Positions 54,049-63,240 are shown, counted from the first letter of the stretch. The stretch: DNA of 64,000 bases from Acidimicrobiales bacterium (GCA_022425805.1 JAKMEQ010000089.1:1-64000); one strand, 5' to 3'. The notes: generated from the sequence alone by a model not told the origin. Numbers and translations are program-made.

Positions 54049-55050
54049 TCAAAGATTGAATACGTTTGACACAATTTCAGATAAAGAGGTCTGAAACCGA
54101 GCACCTGTTTGTGCAACGACCTTAGCTGCTACAAGCGAACCAATTTTACCGCATGTTTCAAGGTCATGCCCTTTTATTAAACCATGCAAAAAACCGGCCG
54201 CATAGAGATCTCCGGCTCCTGTGGAGTCTACGACTTTATCAACAGGGAAAGCTTCAACTTTAATCGTTTCATCTGCTGTAACAATTGTTGAACCATTCTC
54301 AGCTTCTGTCAGACAAGCTATTCCGACCTGGCCGCGTATCCAATTAATTGCTTTGTCAAAACTTTCATAGCCGCTCAAAGCGCATATCTCGTCTTTGTTT
54401 GCGAAGAGAATATCTACTGGCCCTGCAACAAGCTCTAACCATTCTTGCCGGTGGCGATGAACACAAAAACTATCCGACAGAGTGAAACAGACTTTCTTAT
54501 TAGCTTCTTTCGCTATAGACATGGCCAAGCGGATAGCTTCTTTAGTAATTTCAACATCCCAAATATAGCCTTCGCAATATAGGTATTCTGCTGTTGATAT
54601 ATTCTCAGCATCGATGTCATGCGGATAAAGCGTGCTACTCGCTCCCAAAAAAGTAGACATGGTTCTTGCGCCATCAGGGGTAACTAGCACCATCGACCGT
54701 GCTGTAGGAAGTCCGATAGTTGCAGGATCTACAAGGTAATCTACGCCTGATGCTTCAATATCGTGAGCGAATAGGTCACCCAAGTGATCATTCCGAACTT
54801 TTCCGATATACGCAGCGGAACCACCCAATGAAGCTATACCAGCCATTGTGTTAGCTGCAGAACCTCCCGAGGTCTGTATCGCAGGATGCATATCGTTGTA
54901 AAGACCTGTCGCAGTTTCCTCATCTACAAGCGCCATCGAATCTTTTATCAGTCCGTGGCGTTCGATAAAATCGTCTGATTCATGGCTAATGACATCAACG
55001 ATTGCATTACCAATTCCAATGATGTCATATATCTTCCTCATGTCATCCAT
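54049..55050 (-). CDS. PfkB-family carbohydrate/nucleoside kinase, adenosine-kinase-like
   Basis: 333 residues. IIGIGNAIVDVI, the GG motif TSGGSAANTMAG, GKVRNDHLG, and the catalytic DSTGAGDLYAAGFLHG are present. The sequence resembles bacterial adenosine kinases more than ribokinase or PsuK, but substrate assignment in PfkB is unreliable. It might phosphorylate adenosine, pseudouridine or ribose. AGGAG is present 11 bases before the first ATG. Confidence 0.88.
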   Translation of the reverse strand: MDDMRKIYDIIGIGNAIVDVISHESDDFIERHGLIKDSMALVDEETATGLYNDMHPAIQTSGGSAANTMAGIASLGGSAAYIGKVRNDHLGDLFAHDIEASGVDYLVDPATIGLPTARSMVLVTPDGARTMSTFLGASSTLYPHDIDAENISTAEYLYCEGYIWDVEITKEAIRLAMSIAKEANKKVCFTLSDSFCVHRHRQEWLELVAGPVDILFANKDEICALSGYESFDKAINWIRGQVGIACLTEAENGSTIVTADETIKVEAFPVDKVVDSTGAGDLYAAGFLHGLIKGHDLETCGKIGSLVAAKVVAQTGARFQTSLSEIVSNVFNL

Positions 55051-55091
55051 TACCTGAGTAATCTCCTATTCAGTATCTATCAACAGATTAT

Positions 55092-56300
55092 CTATGCTGA
55101 TTGCTGTTCTGCATAGGCCATAGCATCGTCCCAGCTTACGCCATCGGTAATCATCTGCTTATACTGCATCACATGTCGAGGCCGGTTGAAGCCAAGGATT
55201 CCGACAAGACGTCCATTACGGCCATATGCGGCGGCAAATCTTCGTTCTTCAACAGAACCCGTGACGACCCGCACTTCATCATCTGGCCGAGTCCTACCCG
55301 CCAGTTGTATCTTCCGATCAAATTGGTCAGTCCAAAACCATGGAGTTGGTGTATAGGGGTCAACTTTTTGATCTCCCGCTAGAAGACGATGTGCAGCATA
55401 TATACCCTGCTCAACTGCATTGTCCCAGTGTTCTACCCGCATGGTTTCACCAAAACGTTGATTCGGCCACCGAGCAACATCACCAGCAGCAACAACTCCA
55501 GGGGCGGCAAGGCACGTTTCATCACAGAGAACACCGTTATCGAACTCCAACCCGCTCCCTTCAAGCCATTCAGTGTTAGGGGTCACACCAATCCCGACGA
55601 TAACGACGTCTGTTTCTATGACGGTTCCATCAGCTAAGAGAACCTGCTCTACTCTGGAACCACCTCGAAATGCTTCAACCGCTACTCCAGTGCGGACATC
55701 CACGCCGTGATCTCTGTGGACATCTGCAGTCACTTCTCCCATTTCGGGTCCTAACACACGTTCGAAAGGAACCGGGGCAGCTTCTACCATCGAAACTTCT
55801 AATCCGCGCTGACGGGCTGTTGCAGCAACTTCTGCACCGATGAATCCAGCCCCGACAACAACGACTCTTTGAGGTTTCGCTTCAAACTCTGACCGGATAG
55901 CTAGGGCATCGTCTATCCCCCGAAGCGTATAAATACCTTCTAGATTTTCAGCAAGGGGAAGCGAACGACACCGAGCTCCAGTCGCGATGATAAGACCCTC
56001 AAAGTCGAGCTCTTTACCTGATCCAAATGTTAAGGAGCGCTTCCCAAGGTCCAACCCTGTCGCCCGTTCGCCAAGGTGCCATTCAACATCTAGATCTTCT
56101 GAATTGTCTGGCTTTAGCAAAGCAACACGGTCTGGTTCCCAATCTCCAGCTAAAATCTGTTTAGATAAAGGAGGTCGGTCATAAGGCAGGTGAGGTTCAT
56201 CCCCGATTAGATGGATTTTCCCCTCATAACCTCGGTCCCGTAATGCCTCAACCGCTCGCAACCCAGCCAGTGAAGCTCCAACTACTGCGATGTTTTTCAG
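55092..56300 (-). CDS. Ferredoxin reductase, FAD/NAD(P)H-dependent, with apparent CTG start
   Basis: 402 residues from a CTG at 56300. The dinucleotide motif IAVVGASLAGLRAVEAL lies in the first 20 residues, and the first TTG (56261) would cut through it. There is no ATG, GTG or TTG between the ferredoxin TGA and this motif; GAGGG stands 7 bases before the CTG. Other family motifs: PYDRPPLSKQIL, LIIATGARCRSLP, the NAD site VVVGAGFIGAEVA, and VAAGDVARWPN. It passes electrons to the ferredoxin encoded just upstream, probably for a P450 or Rieske-type oxygenase located elsewhere. Confidence 0.88.
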   Translation of the reverse strand: MKNIAVVGASLAGLRAVEALRDRGYEGKIHLIGDEPHLPYDRPPLSKQILAGDWEPDRVALLKPDNSEDLDVEWHLGERATGLDLGKRSLTFGSGKELDFEGLIIATGARCRSLPLAENLEGIYTLRGIDDALAIRSEFEAKPQRVVVVGAGFIGAEVAATARQRGLEVSMVEAAPVPFERVLGPEMGEVTADVHRDHGVDVRTGVAVEAFRGGSRVEQVLLADGTVIETDVVIVGIGVTPNTEWLEGSGLEFDNGVLCDETCLAAPGVVAAGDVARWPNQRFGETMRVEHWDNAVEQGIYAAHRLLAGDQKVDPYTPTPWFWTDQFDRKIQLAGRTRPDDEVRVVTGSVEERRFAAAYGRNGRLVGILGFNRPRHVMQYKQMITDGVSWDDAMAYAEQQSA

Positions 56301-56303
56301 TTT

Positions 56304-56504
56304 TCAGCCCTCAGTAATTGCAATTGCTTGCTTTGGGCATCGCTGGACAGATTCTTCAACCTTTGCTCGCAGTTCTTCACCCGGCTCGTCTGTTAACAGA
56401 TACAGAAAGTCATCATCACGGACTTCAAAAACTTCAGGAGCTACTTGCATACAAATAGCGTTACTCTCACACAAGTCATAATCTACGACGACACGAAATC
56501 CCAT
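56304..56504 (-). CDS. 3Fe-4S type ferredoxin
   Basis: 66 residues from the ATG at 56504, chosen because GGAGGT lies 4 bases before it; an upstream Met would add 15 unlikely residues. MGFRVVVDYDLCESNAICMQ is followed by APEVFEV and, near the end, RCPKQAI. The three-cysteine layout (Cys-x5-Cys and a later Cys-Pro) is that of the single-cluster ferredoxins that serve cytochromes P450. The stop is 3 bases from the reductase start, and both share one reading frame. Confidence 0.9.
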   Translation of the reverse strand: MGFRVVVDYDLCESNAICMQVAPEVFEVRDDDFLYLLTDEPGEELRAKVEESVQRCPKQAIAITEG

Positions 56505-56580
56505 AATTACCTCCAAATACATCGGTTGCTCACAGGATAGCCGAATCACCTCTAAGAAATGTTCACTATCTCAACTAGAC

Positions 56581-57270
56581 CTATACTTTGACACACCTTG
56601 TGTCAGAAGCATTTCTTCGAACAACTTCTCTCGTGCTATCGAAAATGAGAATACTTCCCTCTACTTCTTTTACGCCAAACATCCAGAGGCTAATCGCATG
56701 GCACACATTCAGCGCATCACCTGTTTCTCTCGGCGTGATGAATGTTGCTTCGGCTCCCTGAACAACTGAAGCGTTAAATTTTAGAGAAACAACTATTTTC
56801 TCAACCCAAGGGGCATAAACCTCATTCTCTTTAAGGAAGTCAAGTAATTCAGTTTCTATTATCTGCTGATTAATTCGCAAAGCAGCAGCTATAGCCTCAG
56901 CGCTAATACCGCATTCGTCGGCATTAAAAATTTCAAACGTTTGCTGGGCAATCAAAGCATCGGGGTCAAAAGTCGCGGCAAATAATTGATCCAATTCATC
57001 TATTTCTGCTATGTCAGCTAAGGAGTTTCTTAATTTTTCTACTACTTTAACAATTGTTTTCGGTGAGACATCCAGTAATGCGTCCAGATCTTTTAGTTCA
57101 ATTCCGCTATTATCCAGCCCAATTTCAAAATTTTCTTCGACAAGGTCGCAATACGCCTCGATATCGCCATCAGAACTGTTAGCGCAGGAAGAAAGCAATG
57201 CTACACACAGGCAAATACCCGCGAACAAACCCAAGGGAGATAGTTTTCTTCGGATCTGTTGACTGTCCAC
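56581..57270 (-). CDS. Lipoprotein of unknown function
   Basis: 229 residues. A signal peptide with lipobox LSSC (Cys29) is clear, then a helical, Asp/Glu-rich mature region with a few cysteines (CDLVEENF, ADECGIS, VCHAIS). I do not recognise the family. The many helices and conserved-looking Cys spacing suggest a folded external protein. It lies between the thiolase gene and the ferredoxin gene, 19 bp after the former. Confidence 0.7.
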   Translation of the reverse strand: MDSQQIRRKLSPLGLFAGICLCVALLSSCANSSDGDIEAYCDLVEENFEIGLDNSGIELKDLDALLDVSPKTIVKVVEKLRNSLADIAEIDELDQLFAATFDPDALIAQQTFEIFNADECGISAEAIAAALRINQQIIETELLDFLKENEVYAPWVEKIVVSLKFNASVVQGAEATFITPRETGDALNVCHAISLWMFGVKEVEGSILIFDSTREVVRRNASDTRCVKV

Positions 57271-57288
57271 ATCCTAAGTGTACATGAG

Positions 57289-58461
57289 CTAGCTAGTGGG
57301 TTTATCGGCTCCTACCACCCACATGGCAAAATACTGTGCACCGCCGCCATAGGCATGCCCCAAAGCTTTTTTAGCCCCTGCAACTTGATGTTGCCCTGCC
57401 ATACCTCGGACTTGTAAGGCGGCTTCGGCGAAACGAATCATTCCTGAAGCCCCAATTGGATTAGAAGAAAGCACTCCGCCGGAGCAATTCACCGGCAAGT
57501 CTCCTCCTTCAAGGTGAGTGGCACCTGACTCGACCATTTTCCACCCATCACCGCGTTCACAGAAACCAAGACTTTCTAACCACATGGGCTCATACCAGCT
57601 GAAGGGAACGTACATCTCAACTGCGTCGATTTCCTCCCGTGGGTTCGAGATACCGGCCTGTTTCCACAAATCGGCGGCACACTCGCGGCTAGCTTGGGGA
57701 TTTACTTCGTCACGGCCGGGAAAGTTATTTGCTTCGCTTCGCATTGCACCGGCATGTATCCATGCTGGGTTAGCTGATTTCTCCGCTACAGACTCGTGTA
57801 CGATCACCATTGCAGCTGCCCCATCAGAGGACGGGCAGGTTTCAGAGTATCGGATAGGTTCCCATAGCATTGGTGATTCGACTACTTGATCGAAGGTCAG
57901 GTCAGGTTGATGTAAGTGAGCGTAGGGATTTAACAGTGCATGTTGCCTATCTTTATACGCAACCATGCACCCAATCAGGTCCGGTGCGTCTGACTCGATC
58001 ATGTATTGACGAATAATCGGAGAGAAATAGCCACCTGCTCCAGCATTTATCGAAACTTGAAAAGGTTGTTTAAGGCTTAATGCCCACATTGCATTTGATT
58101 CGCTTTGTTTCTCCCAAGCGACCGTTAGTACTTTTTGGTGAACTCCTGAATGAATCAGGGATGCAGCAACAAGAGCAGTAGAACCTCCAACAGAACCCGC
58201 TGTATGCACGCGTAACATCGGCTTTCCGACACACCCGAGAGCTTCCGATAAAAAGATCTCAGGCATCATCACACCTTCGAAAAAATCTGGGGCCTTTCCC
58301 ATTACAACAGCATCGATATCCTCCCAATCCATTTGGGCATCCTCTAAAGCTCGCTGGGCTGCTTCACGAACTAGACCTGGCATCGAAACATCTCCACGAG
58401 TTGCAGAAAACTCGGTCATTCCTATTCCAACGACTGCAGCAGTTTCTCCTCCAGTACCCAT
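57289..58461 (-). CDS. Thiolase-fold protein (lipid-transfer/SCP-x type), no nucleophilic Cys
   Basis: 390 residues with the thiolase fold: AAVVGIGMTEFS at the N-terminus, CPSSDGAAAMVI in the middle, and the C-terminal NCSGGVLSSNPIGASGM and GHAYGGGAQYF. The position of the acyl-accepting Cys reads RVHTAGSVGGSTAL, without Cys. Such proteins include the retro-aldolases (Ltp2 type) that pair with DUF35 proteins in sterol side-chain removal. Its first base is the last base of the preceding thiolase stop, so they form a coupled pair. Confidence 0.87.
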   Translation of the reverse strand: MGTGGETAAVVGIGMTEFSATRGDVSMPGLVREAAQRALEDAQMDWEDIDAVVMGKAPDFFEGVMMPEIFLSEALGCVGKPMLRVHTAGSVGGSTALVAASLIHSGVHQKVLTVAWEKQSESNAMWALSLKQPFQVSINAGAGGYFSPIIRQYMIESDAPDLIGCMVAYKDRQHALLNPYAHLHQPDLTFDQVVESPMLWEPIRYSETCPSSDGAAAMVIVHESVAEKSANPAWIHAGAMRSEANNFPGRDEVNPQASRECAADLWKQAGISNPREEIDAVEMYVPFSWYEPMWLESLGFCERGDGWKMVESGATHLEGGDLPVNCSGGVLSSNPIGASGMIRFAEAALQVRGMAGQHQVAGAKKALGHAYGGGAQYFAMWVVGADKPTS

Positions 58462-59480
58462 TAGGGTTGACCTCCTTCAAGGACACAAACAAGATTCTGT
58501 TGTAGAAGGTGGCCCGCAGTTGCATGCGCTACTGCCCTCTGGGCCCCCCCTTCCCAAATAGCTCGAGATGCTTCAGCTATTCGGAGCAGTCCAGATGCCA
58601 TTAGCGTGTCCGCTGCCAAAGGATACGACCGCTGTTTAGCATTAGGCCTAACGGAGAGACCCATTTCACGACGAATAATAACTTCATGGGTCGTATATGC
58701 GGCGTGGAGTTCTGCTACGTCCACTGCGGCATCAGAAACGCCAGCATTTTTGGCAGCCAAGCGAACTGAAGGCGCCATCGTAAGGTCACGAACTCCAAAG
58801 TGATGCGCGTCGATTCTATGGTCTATTCCGGTAATCCATGCAGGGTTATCTGAGAGCTTCTCAGCTACTCCTTCAGTTGCTAATATCACTGCAACTCCTC
58901 CGTCAGCGTAGGAAGGGCAATCTGCGTCTCGAAGTGGATCCGCTATAAAGGGCTGAGAAAAGTATTCTTCATGGTCCGATACTCGGCCAGCACGAACAGC
59001 ATAATCTGCTAACTGCTCAATCGTTGTGTGCCCGCCTTCAAGCAAAAGTCTTGCTTGAAGTGCTGCTACCGAATGAGCGTCTGGCCATAGTGGAGCTACA
59101 TAGTATGGATCTAATTGGGTAGCTAGGACATCGCGTATCGACCCTGGTGATGGCTTCCCATAAGAGTAGACAAGAGCTGTCTCGGATTTTCCCATTTGCA
59201 ATTTGACCCATGCTTCATACAACGCCCAGGCCCCATCCATCTCAACATGACTTTCTACGATGGGCGGGTTTGGGCCAACGGCATCTAAAGTCATTACAAA
59301 AGAGAAAGCTTGTCCAGCAAGAAAGTCCGAACTTCCGGAACACGTAAAGTCAATATCGGTTTGCTGCAAACCCACACTCTCGCGAACTTTAGTAATGAGA
59401 GGGATCATCATCTCGACTTCAGTATCGAGCATCTTCTCTTCCTGCCGACTAGCCGCTGCTACTACGGCAACCTTACGCAT
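58461..59480 (-). CDS. Second thiolase-fold protein, strongly degenerate active site
   Basis: 339 residues from the ATG at 59480 (MRKVAVVAAASRQ); the longer frame start lies inside the DUF35 gene. It is a thiolase-like protein with SGSSDFLAG early, ESHVEMDGAWAL where the nucleophile would be (no Cys), CPSYADGGVAVIL, and AVAHATAGHLLQQNLV at the end. The Cys-His pair of true thiolases is not present. It most likely forms a heteromer with the following thiolase-fold protein and the DUF35 proteins. Confidence 0.83.
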   Translation of the reverse strand: MRKVAVVAAASRQEEKMLDTEVEMMIPLITKVRESVGLQQTDIDFTCSGSSDFLAGQAFSFVMTLDAVGPNPPIVESHVEMDGAWALYEAWVKLQMGKSETALVYSYGKPSPGSIRDVLATQLDPYYVAPLWPDAHSVAALQARLLLEGGHTTIEQLADYAVRAGRVSDHEEYFSQPFIADPLRDADCPSYADGGVAVILATEGVAEKLSDNPAWITGIDHRIDAHHFGVRDLTMAPSVRLAAKNAGVSDAAVDVAELHAAYTTHEVIIRREMGLSVRPNAKQRSYPLAADTLMASGLLRIAEASRAIWEGGAQRAVAHATAGHLLQQNLVCVLEGGQP

Positions 59481-60030
59481 CAGAGTTCTCTGAAGCGCGG
59501 TATCGCCACCCACGGACGCCGGCTTGGTCGAATGGGATATCTGGTTCACCATTTGGGCGCCAATACAAAATATTTTCTGCTGTCATCCCTATTTCATCAT
59601 CGGGTTTCCAAACGGCTTCAACGCGCATACCTATTCTGCAATCTTCAGGCGGGCATTCTGAAACAAGGTTGAGAAAACCAATATCAGCCCCATCGAGAAA
59701 TATCCAAGCCGAGATATACGGAAGATCTAAATCTTTTCGGCCTGGGATCGGAACATTGGTTATACAGAATGACCCGACATGCCCCTGATGCGGTAGTTCA
59801 ACGAATTCTTCACAAAGAACACCATGTCGAGGGTCGGCACCACGTGGCGGAACAAGAATTGCCCCATCAACTGGAGAGACATTCGCCAAAATCTTTTTTT
59901 TACCAAACTCTCGAAGGTAGGCCTGTGCTGCAACTCCCGGAGTGAACGTGTATTCCATTCGGATCGGCGTTCGAACAGACTGTACAGGTTCTTTTCCCTG
60001 AAGGATTTCAGGAATAATTATTTCAGACAC
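59473..60030 (-). CDS. DUF35 OB-fold acyl-CoA-associated protein, no zinc cysteines
   Basis: 185 residues from GTG at 60030, which overlaps the previous stop by 8 bases; a longer frame from 60060 is less likely. The OB-fold part reads YISAWIFLDGADIGFLNLVSE and GMRVEAVWKPD. The rubredoxin-like part that usually has two Cys pairs reads KKILANVSPVDGAILVPPRGADPRHG, with the strand pattern but no Cys pairs. DUF35 proteins are partners of thiolase-fold enzymes. Confidence 0.83.
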   Translation of the reverse strand: MSEIIIPEILQGKEPVQSVRTPIRMEYTFTPGVAAQAYLREFGKKKILANVSPVDGAILVPPRGADPRHGVLCEEFVELPHQGHVGSFCITNVPIPGRKDLDLPYISAWIFLDGADIGFLNLVSECPPEDCRIGMRVEAVWKPDDEIGMTAENILYWRPNGEPDIPFDQAGVRGWRYRASENSDA

Positions 60031-60490
60031 CGCTACCCTCAATTGGGATAAACCCTTCAATATCGTTTATATGGCCTTCACGTTCGTCTCTCCATTGGGT
60101 GGTGACACGCATTCCTGTGATCATTTGTTTTACATCGTCAACTAGCACTGCATGCAACAACGATGTGTCAGTTTGGTCCAACTGAATTAGCGCTAAGGCG
60201 TGAGCTTGTTTCCAGGGAGATTGATCTCTGGGTTTGTCAATCCAAGTCCAAGTCAAAACTGTGCCGTCCTGACCGACTTCAACCATTTCATACAAAGACT
60301 CAGAACTTTGCGGGTCGTACTCAGTTGGCGGGAATAGAACCGTCCCATCTGCTCTCTTGATCCCTAGAAGTATCGCTTCTCGTAAACCTGTCAGAAAAGC
60401 TCCAATGACAGGGCCAGTTGTTCGCGTGAAAGGGTATTCGAGAACCAACGGTGCGCTAAGACGTTCGTGTGTTTCCATTACTCTCTTCAT
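60023..60490 (-). CDS. DUF35 OB-fold protein, second copy, no zinc cysteines
   Basis: 155 residues. REAILLGIKRADGTVLFPPTEYDP corresponds to the zinc ribbon without cysteines; LIQLDQTDTSLLHAVLVDD and GMRVTTQWRDER form the OB fold. It is a paralogue of the adjacent gene and the first of four coupled genes (DUF35, DUF35, thiolase, thiolase). The N-terminus before LSAPLVLEYPF may be shorter by one Met. Confidence 0.82.
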   Translation of the reverse strand: MKRVMETHERLSAPLVLEYPFTRTTGPVIGAFLTGLREAILLGIKRADGTVLFPPTEYDPQSSESLYEMVEVGQDGTVLTWTWIDKPRDQSPWKQAHALALIQLDQTDTSLLHAVLVDDVKQMITGMRVTTQWRDEREGHINDIEGFIPIEGSGV

Positions 60491-60508
60491 TCCTGCAGTA
60501 CAGAGGCA

Positions 60509-61591
60509 TTAGAATTCGATGACTTGCCGGATGACCTCGCCTTTTCTAACTGCTTCTAGTGCGGGGTTGATTTCGTCTATCTTTATCCTACGGGTGATCA
60601 TTCCTTCGAGGTCAAGTTTTCCCTGCTTATAGAGCCGAAGCAGCTTATGGAAATCACTTCGCACATCGGTCCCTCCATAATATGAACCTACGAGGTTTTT
60701 CTCGCTGAAAAATAGTTCGAAAGCACTGAACTGGACCATTTCTTCCGGTCTGCCTACCCCGACAATGCATGCTGTCCCGCCTCTTCGAACAGCGTCGAAT
60801 GATGCGCGCATGGTATTAGGGTTACCGATGCACTCTATGGCAAAGTCAAATCCGTCTCCACCGGTAATTTCTAGTTTTACGCCATCTACATCTTCAGGTT
60901 TAACAGCATGAGTGGCACCAAACCGTCTCGCGTCGTCAAGTTTTGCATCGTTGAGATCCACGGCGACGATCTCCGCCGCCCCAGCAATCCGTGCTCCTTG
61001 TAACGCTGCGACCCCTACACCTCCAGCACCATAAACAATGACTGATGAACCTGGGGTTACTTTTGCCGTGTTAAGTACAGCTCCGGCTCCAGTCATCACT
61101 CCACATCCGATTAAAGAAGCTATATCAAGCGGAATATCTTTATCTATTTTTACAACAGCCTGTTTGGGAAGCAGGGTCCGTTCCGCAAATGTTCCCACAC
61201 CTGCCATCGAATGGACGTCCTCACCGCCTTCACGAAAATGCGGAATCATCATCGCTCCGAACTGAACTGTCATACAGAGATTTGGGCTCTTATGATCTAT
61301 ACAGAATTTACATCCCCCACATGGTGGCGACCATACGACAATCACATGATCTCCAACGGATACTTCTGTGACGTTATCGCCGACCGCTTCTATGACACCA
61401 GCACCTTCATGGCCTAGGACCGCTGGTGCAGTTTGCGGGATCGTTCCATTCATCGCTGAAACATCTGAATGGCATATTCCCGTGTGGGTTATTTTTACGA
61501 TGACATCATCGGGACCAGGTTCGTTCACATCTATGGTGTCAGTGACATCTAAGTCGGTATCGCCTATATTGCGCAGAACTGCTGCGAGCAT
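60509..61591 (-). CDS. Zinc-dependent alcohol dehydrogenase (MDR, class III-like)
   Basis: 360 residues. Catalytic zinc residues: Cys and Asp of GICHSDVSAMNG, GHEGAGVIEAVG. The structural zinc loop CGGCKFCIDHKSPNLC has all four cysteines. The coenzyme site is VIVYGAGGVGVAALQGARIAG, with Asp in VAVDLN for NAD. It begins the minus-strand lipid cluster, 18 bp before the first DUF35 gene, and probably oxidises an alcohol intermediate of that pathway. Confidence 0.93.
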   Translation of the reverse strand: MLAAVLRNIGDTDLDVTDTIDVNEPGPDDVIVKITHTGICHSDVSAMNGTIPQTAPAVLGHEGAGVIEAVGDNVTEVSVGDHVIVVWSPPCGGCKFCIDHKSPNLCMTVQFGAMMIPHFREGGEDVHSMAGVGTFAERTLLPKQAVVKIDKDIPLDIASLIGCGVMTGAGAVLNTAKVTPGSSVIVYGAGGVGVAALQGARIAGAAEIVAVDLNDAKLDDARRFGATHAVKPEDVDGVKLEITGGDGFDFAIECIGNPNTMRASFDAVRRGGTACIVGVGRPEEMVQFSAFELFFSEKNLVGSYYGGTDVRSDFHKLLRLYKQGKLDLEGMITRRIKIDEINPALEAVRKGEVIRQVIEF

Positions 61592-61675
61592 GGAAAACTC
61601 CCATCTGAATGAATATTACTAAGCAGAAACTACGCTCTAATAACGCAAATGTAAAACCCGTCACTGTCGAAAACC

Positions 61676-62134
61676 ATGATTTATAATCCGGAGCTGCAAG
61701 ATTTGGGTAGTAATATTTTGGACCACCATTCTGAAAAAGGGCGAATACGGCTTCTGTGGCGCGGGGCTACGAAAGCATGTCCACTTTGTGGCAGGCGGAA
61801 ACTCTTCAAAAAATGGTTTCACATGCTAGATCATTGCCCTCGTTGCGGCTTGTGCTTTGAACGGGTGGAAGGGCATTGGATAGGGGCAATAGGGATAAAT
61901 ACGATTGTTTCTCTAGCTATTCTTGCACTCGGTCTTGCTATTTTCTTTTTTGTTACTTACCCAAATATTCCTACGGGGATCTGGGTTTTCTGGTTCGCTG
62001 GATCTTATGGGGTCGTCCCGATCCTTTTCTATCCATATTCTAAAACACTCTGGACTGCTATCGATATTCTTATGCGACCTTTAGAACAGGGTGAGTTCCA
62101 TGAAGACTGGGAATTGGGACACGATAAGGAGTAA
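61676..62134 (+). CDS. DUF983 membrane protein
   Basis: 152 residues. Two CxxC knuckles (CPLCGRRKLFKKWFHMLDHCPRCGLCFER) precede two or three membrane segments (about residues 80-100 and 104-125), ending YSKTLWTAIDILMRPL. This is the DUF983 layout; its function is not established. It is divergent from the alcohol dehydrogenase gene. Confidence 0.88.
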   Translation: MIYNPELQDLGSNILDHHSEKGRIRLLWRGATKACPLCGRRKLFKKWFHMLDHCPRCGLCFERVEGHWIGAIGINTIVSLAILALGLAIFFFVTYPNIPTGIWVFWFAGSYGVVPILFYPYSKTLWTAIDILMRPLEQGEFHEDWELGHDKE

Positions 62135-62220
62135 GGCCTTATTCTGCTCTCCTCCACTAATATCTTCAGAAAATATGGAGAAAAGTGTTCTATTGTTTCT
62201 ACAGCGATAGTGTTTGCCCA

Positions 62221-63240
62221 ATGGTCGCTATTGATGTACTGCTAAACACGAATTTAGAAACTACTGCTGAGAGTGCTGTAGAGCTGGAGTCTTCTGGCAT
62301 TGATGGATTGTTCACTTATGAAGGTAAAGGCGATGTTTTTTTTCCTCTAGTGCGCGCGGGAGGTACTGCTCGCGGAATGCTATATACGAATGTTGCAATA
62401 GCGATCCCAAGAAGCCCGATGCATATTGCATATCAGGCTTGGGACTTGCAGCGTCTTACGAACGGACGATTCGCCTTAGGTATTGGCTCACAAATTCGTG
62501 CTCACATCGAAAACCGTTTTGGTTCCACCTGGGAAAGCCCACTGGGGCAGATGCGGGAAATCATAGAAGCAACTAAAGAAATTTTTTTTGCTTGGCAGAA
62601 TCGAACCGAGCTAAATTTTACCGGAAGGTGGACCCGTCATACCTTGTCTTCTCCGATGCTGACTCCCGATCCGCTCGAAAGTAAACCACCTCCTATTTGG
62701 TTGGCGGCTTTAGGGCCGAGGATGACACAGCTTGCAGGCGAATGCGCTGATGGACTTCTTGTACACCCTTTCACATCTAAAGAACATATCGCGACGCAGA
62801 CGATCCCGAATGTCTTAGAAGGGCTTCACTCTGTTGGTCGAGACCGTGGAAACTTTGTCATTACAACAGGTGCAATTGTTGGAGTACATGATGGCAGTGA
62901 AAAAAGTAAAGAGCGTGCAGAGAAGGTTGTTCGAGGAATGCTCGGATTCTATGGGTCTACCCCCGCATATCGCCCCGTTTTAGAGACCCATGACTGGGGT
63001 GAACTCCAACCGCAGTTGCGCCAAATGACAAAAGAAGGGCAATGGGAGAAGCTGGGAGATATTTTTAATGAAGAGCAGGTCGAGACACTATCCGTGATTG
63101 GCACCCCAGCAGAGGTAGGAATCGAACTCAATAAACGTTTCGGAGACACAGCTGACCGTCTTGCTTTGTCAATTCCGCAAGGTATCGATTCACGTTGGCT
63201 CACTGATCTTGTTCTTGGAGCTAAACAACCCAGAGCTTAG
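62221..63240 (+). CDS. LLM-class F420-dependent oxidoreductase (MSMEG_2256-like)
   Basis: 339 residues from the ATG at 62221 (an upstream Met at 62185 would add 12 hydrophobic, Cys-rich residues). The luciferase-like barrel is shown by ESSGIDGLFTYEGKGDVFFPL, NVAIAIPRSPMHIAYQAWDLQRLTNGRFALGIGSQI, and PPIWLAALGPRMTQLAGECADGLLVHP. It matches the TIGR03617-type F420 enzymes of actinobacteria as I recall them. The stop overlaps that of the converging acyl-CoA ligase by 4 bp. Confidence 0.88.
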   Translation: MVAIDVLLNTNLETTAESAVELESSGIDGLFTYEGKGDVFFPLVRAGGTARGMLYTNVAIAIPRSPMHIAYQAWDLQRLTNGRFALGIGSQIRAHIENRFGSTWESPLGQMREIIEATKEIFFAWQNRTELNFTGRWTRHTLSSPMLTPDPLESKPPPIWLAALGPRMTQLAGECADGLLVHPFTSKEHIATQTIPNVLEGLHSVGRDRGNFVITTGAIVGVHDGSEKSKERAEKVVRGMLGFYGSTPAYRPVLETHDWGELQPQLRQMTKEGQWEKLGDIFNEEQVETLSVIGTPAEVGIELNKRFGDTADRLALSIPQGIDSRWLTDLVLGAKQPRA

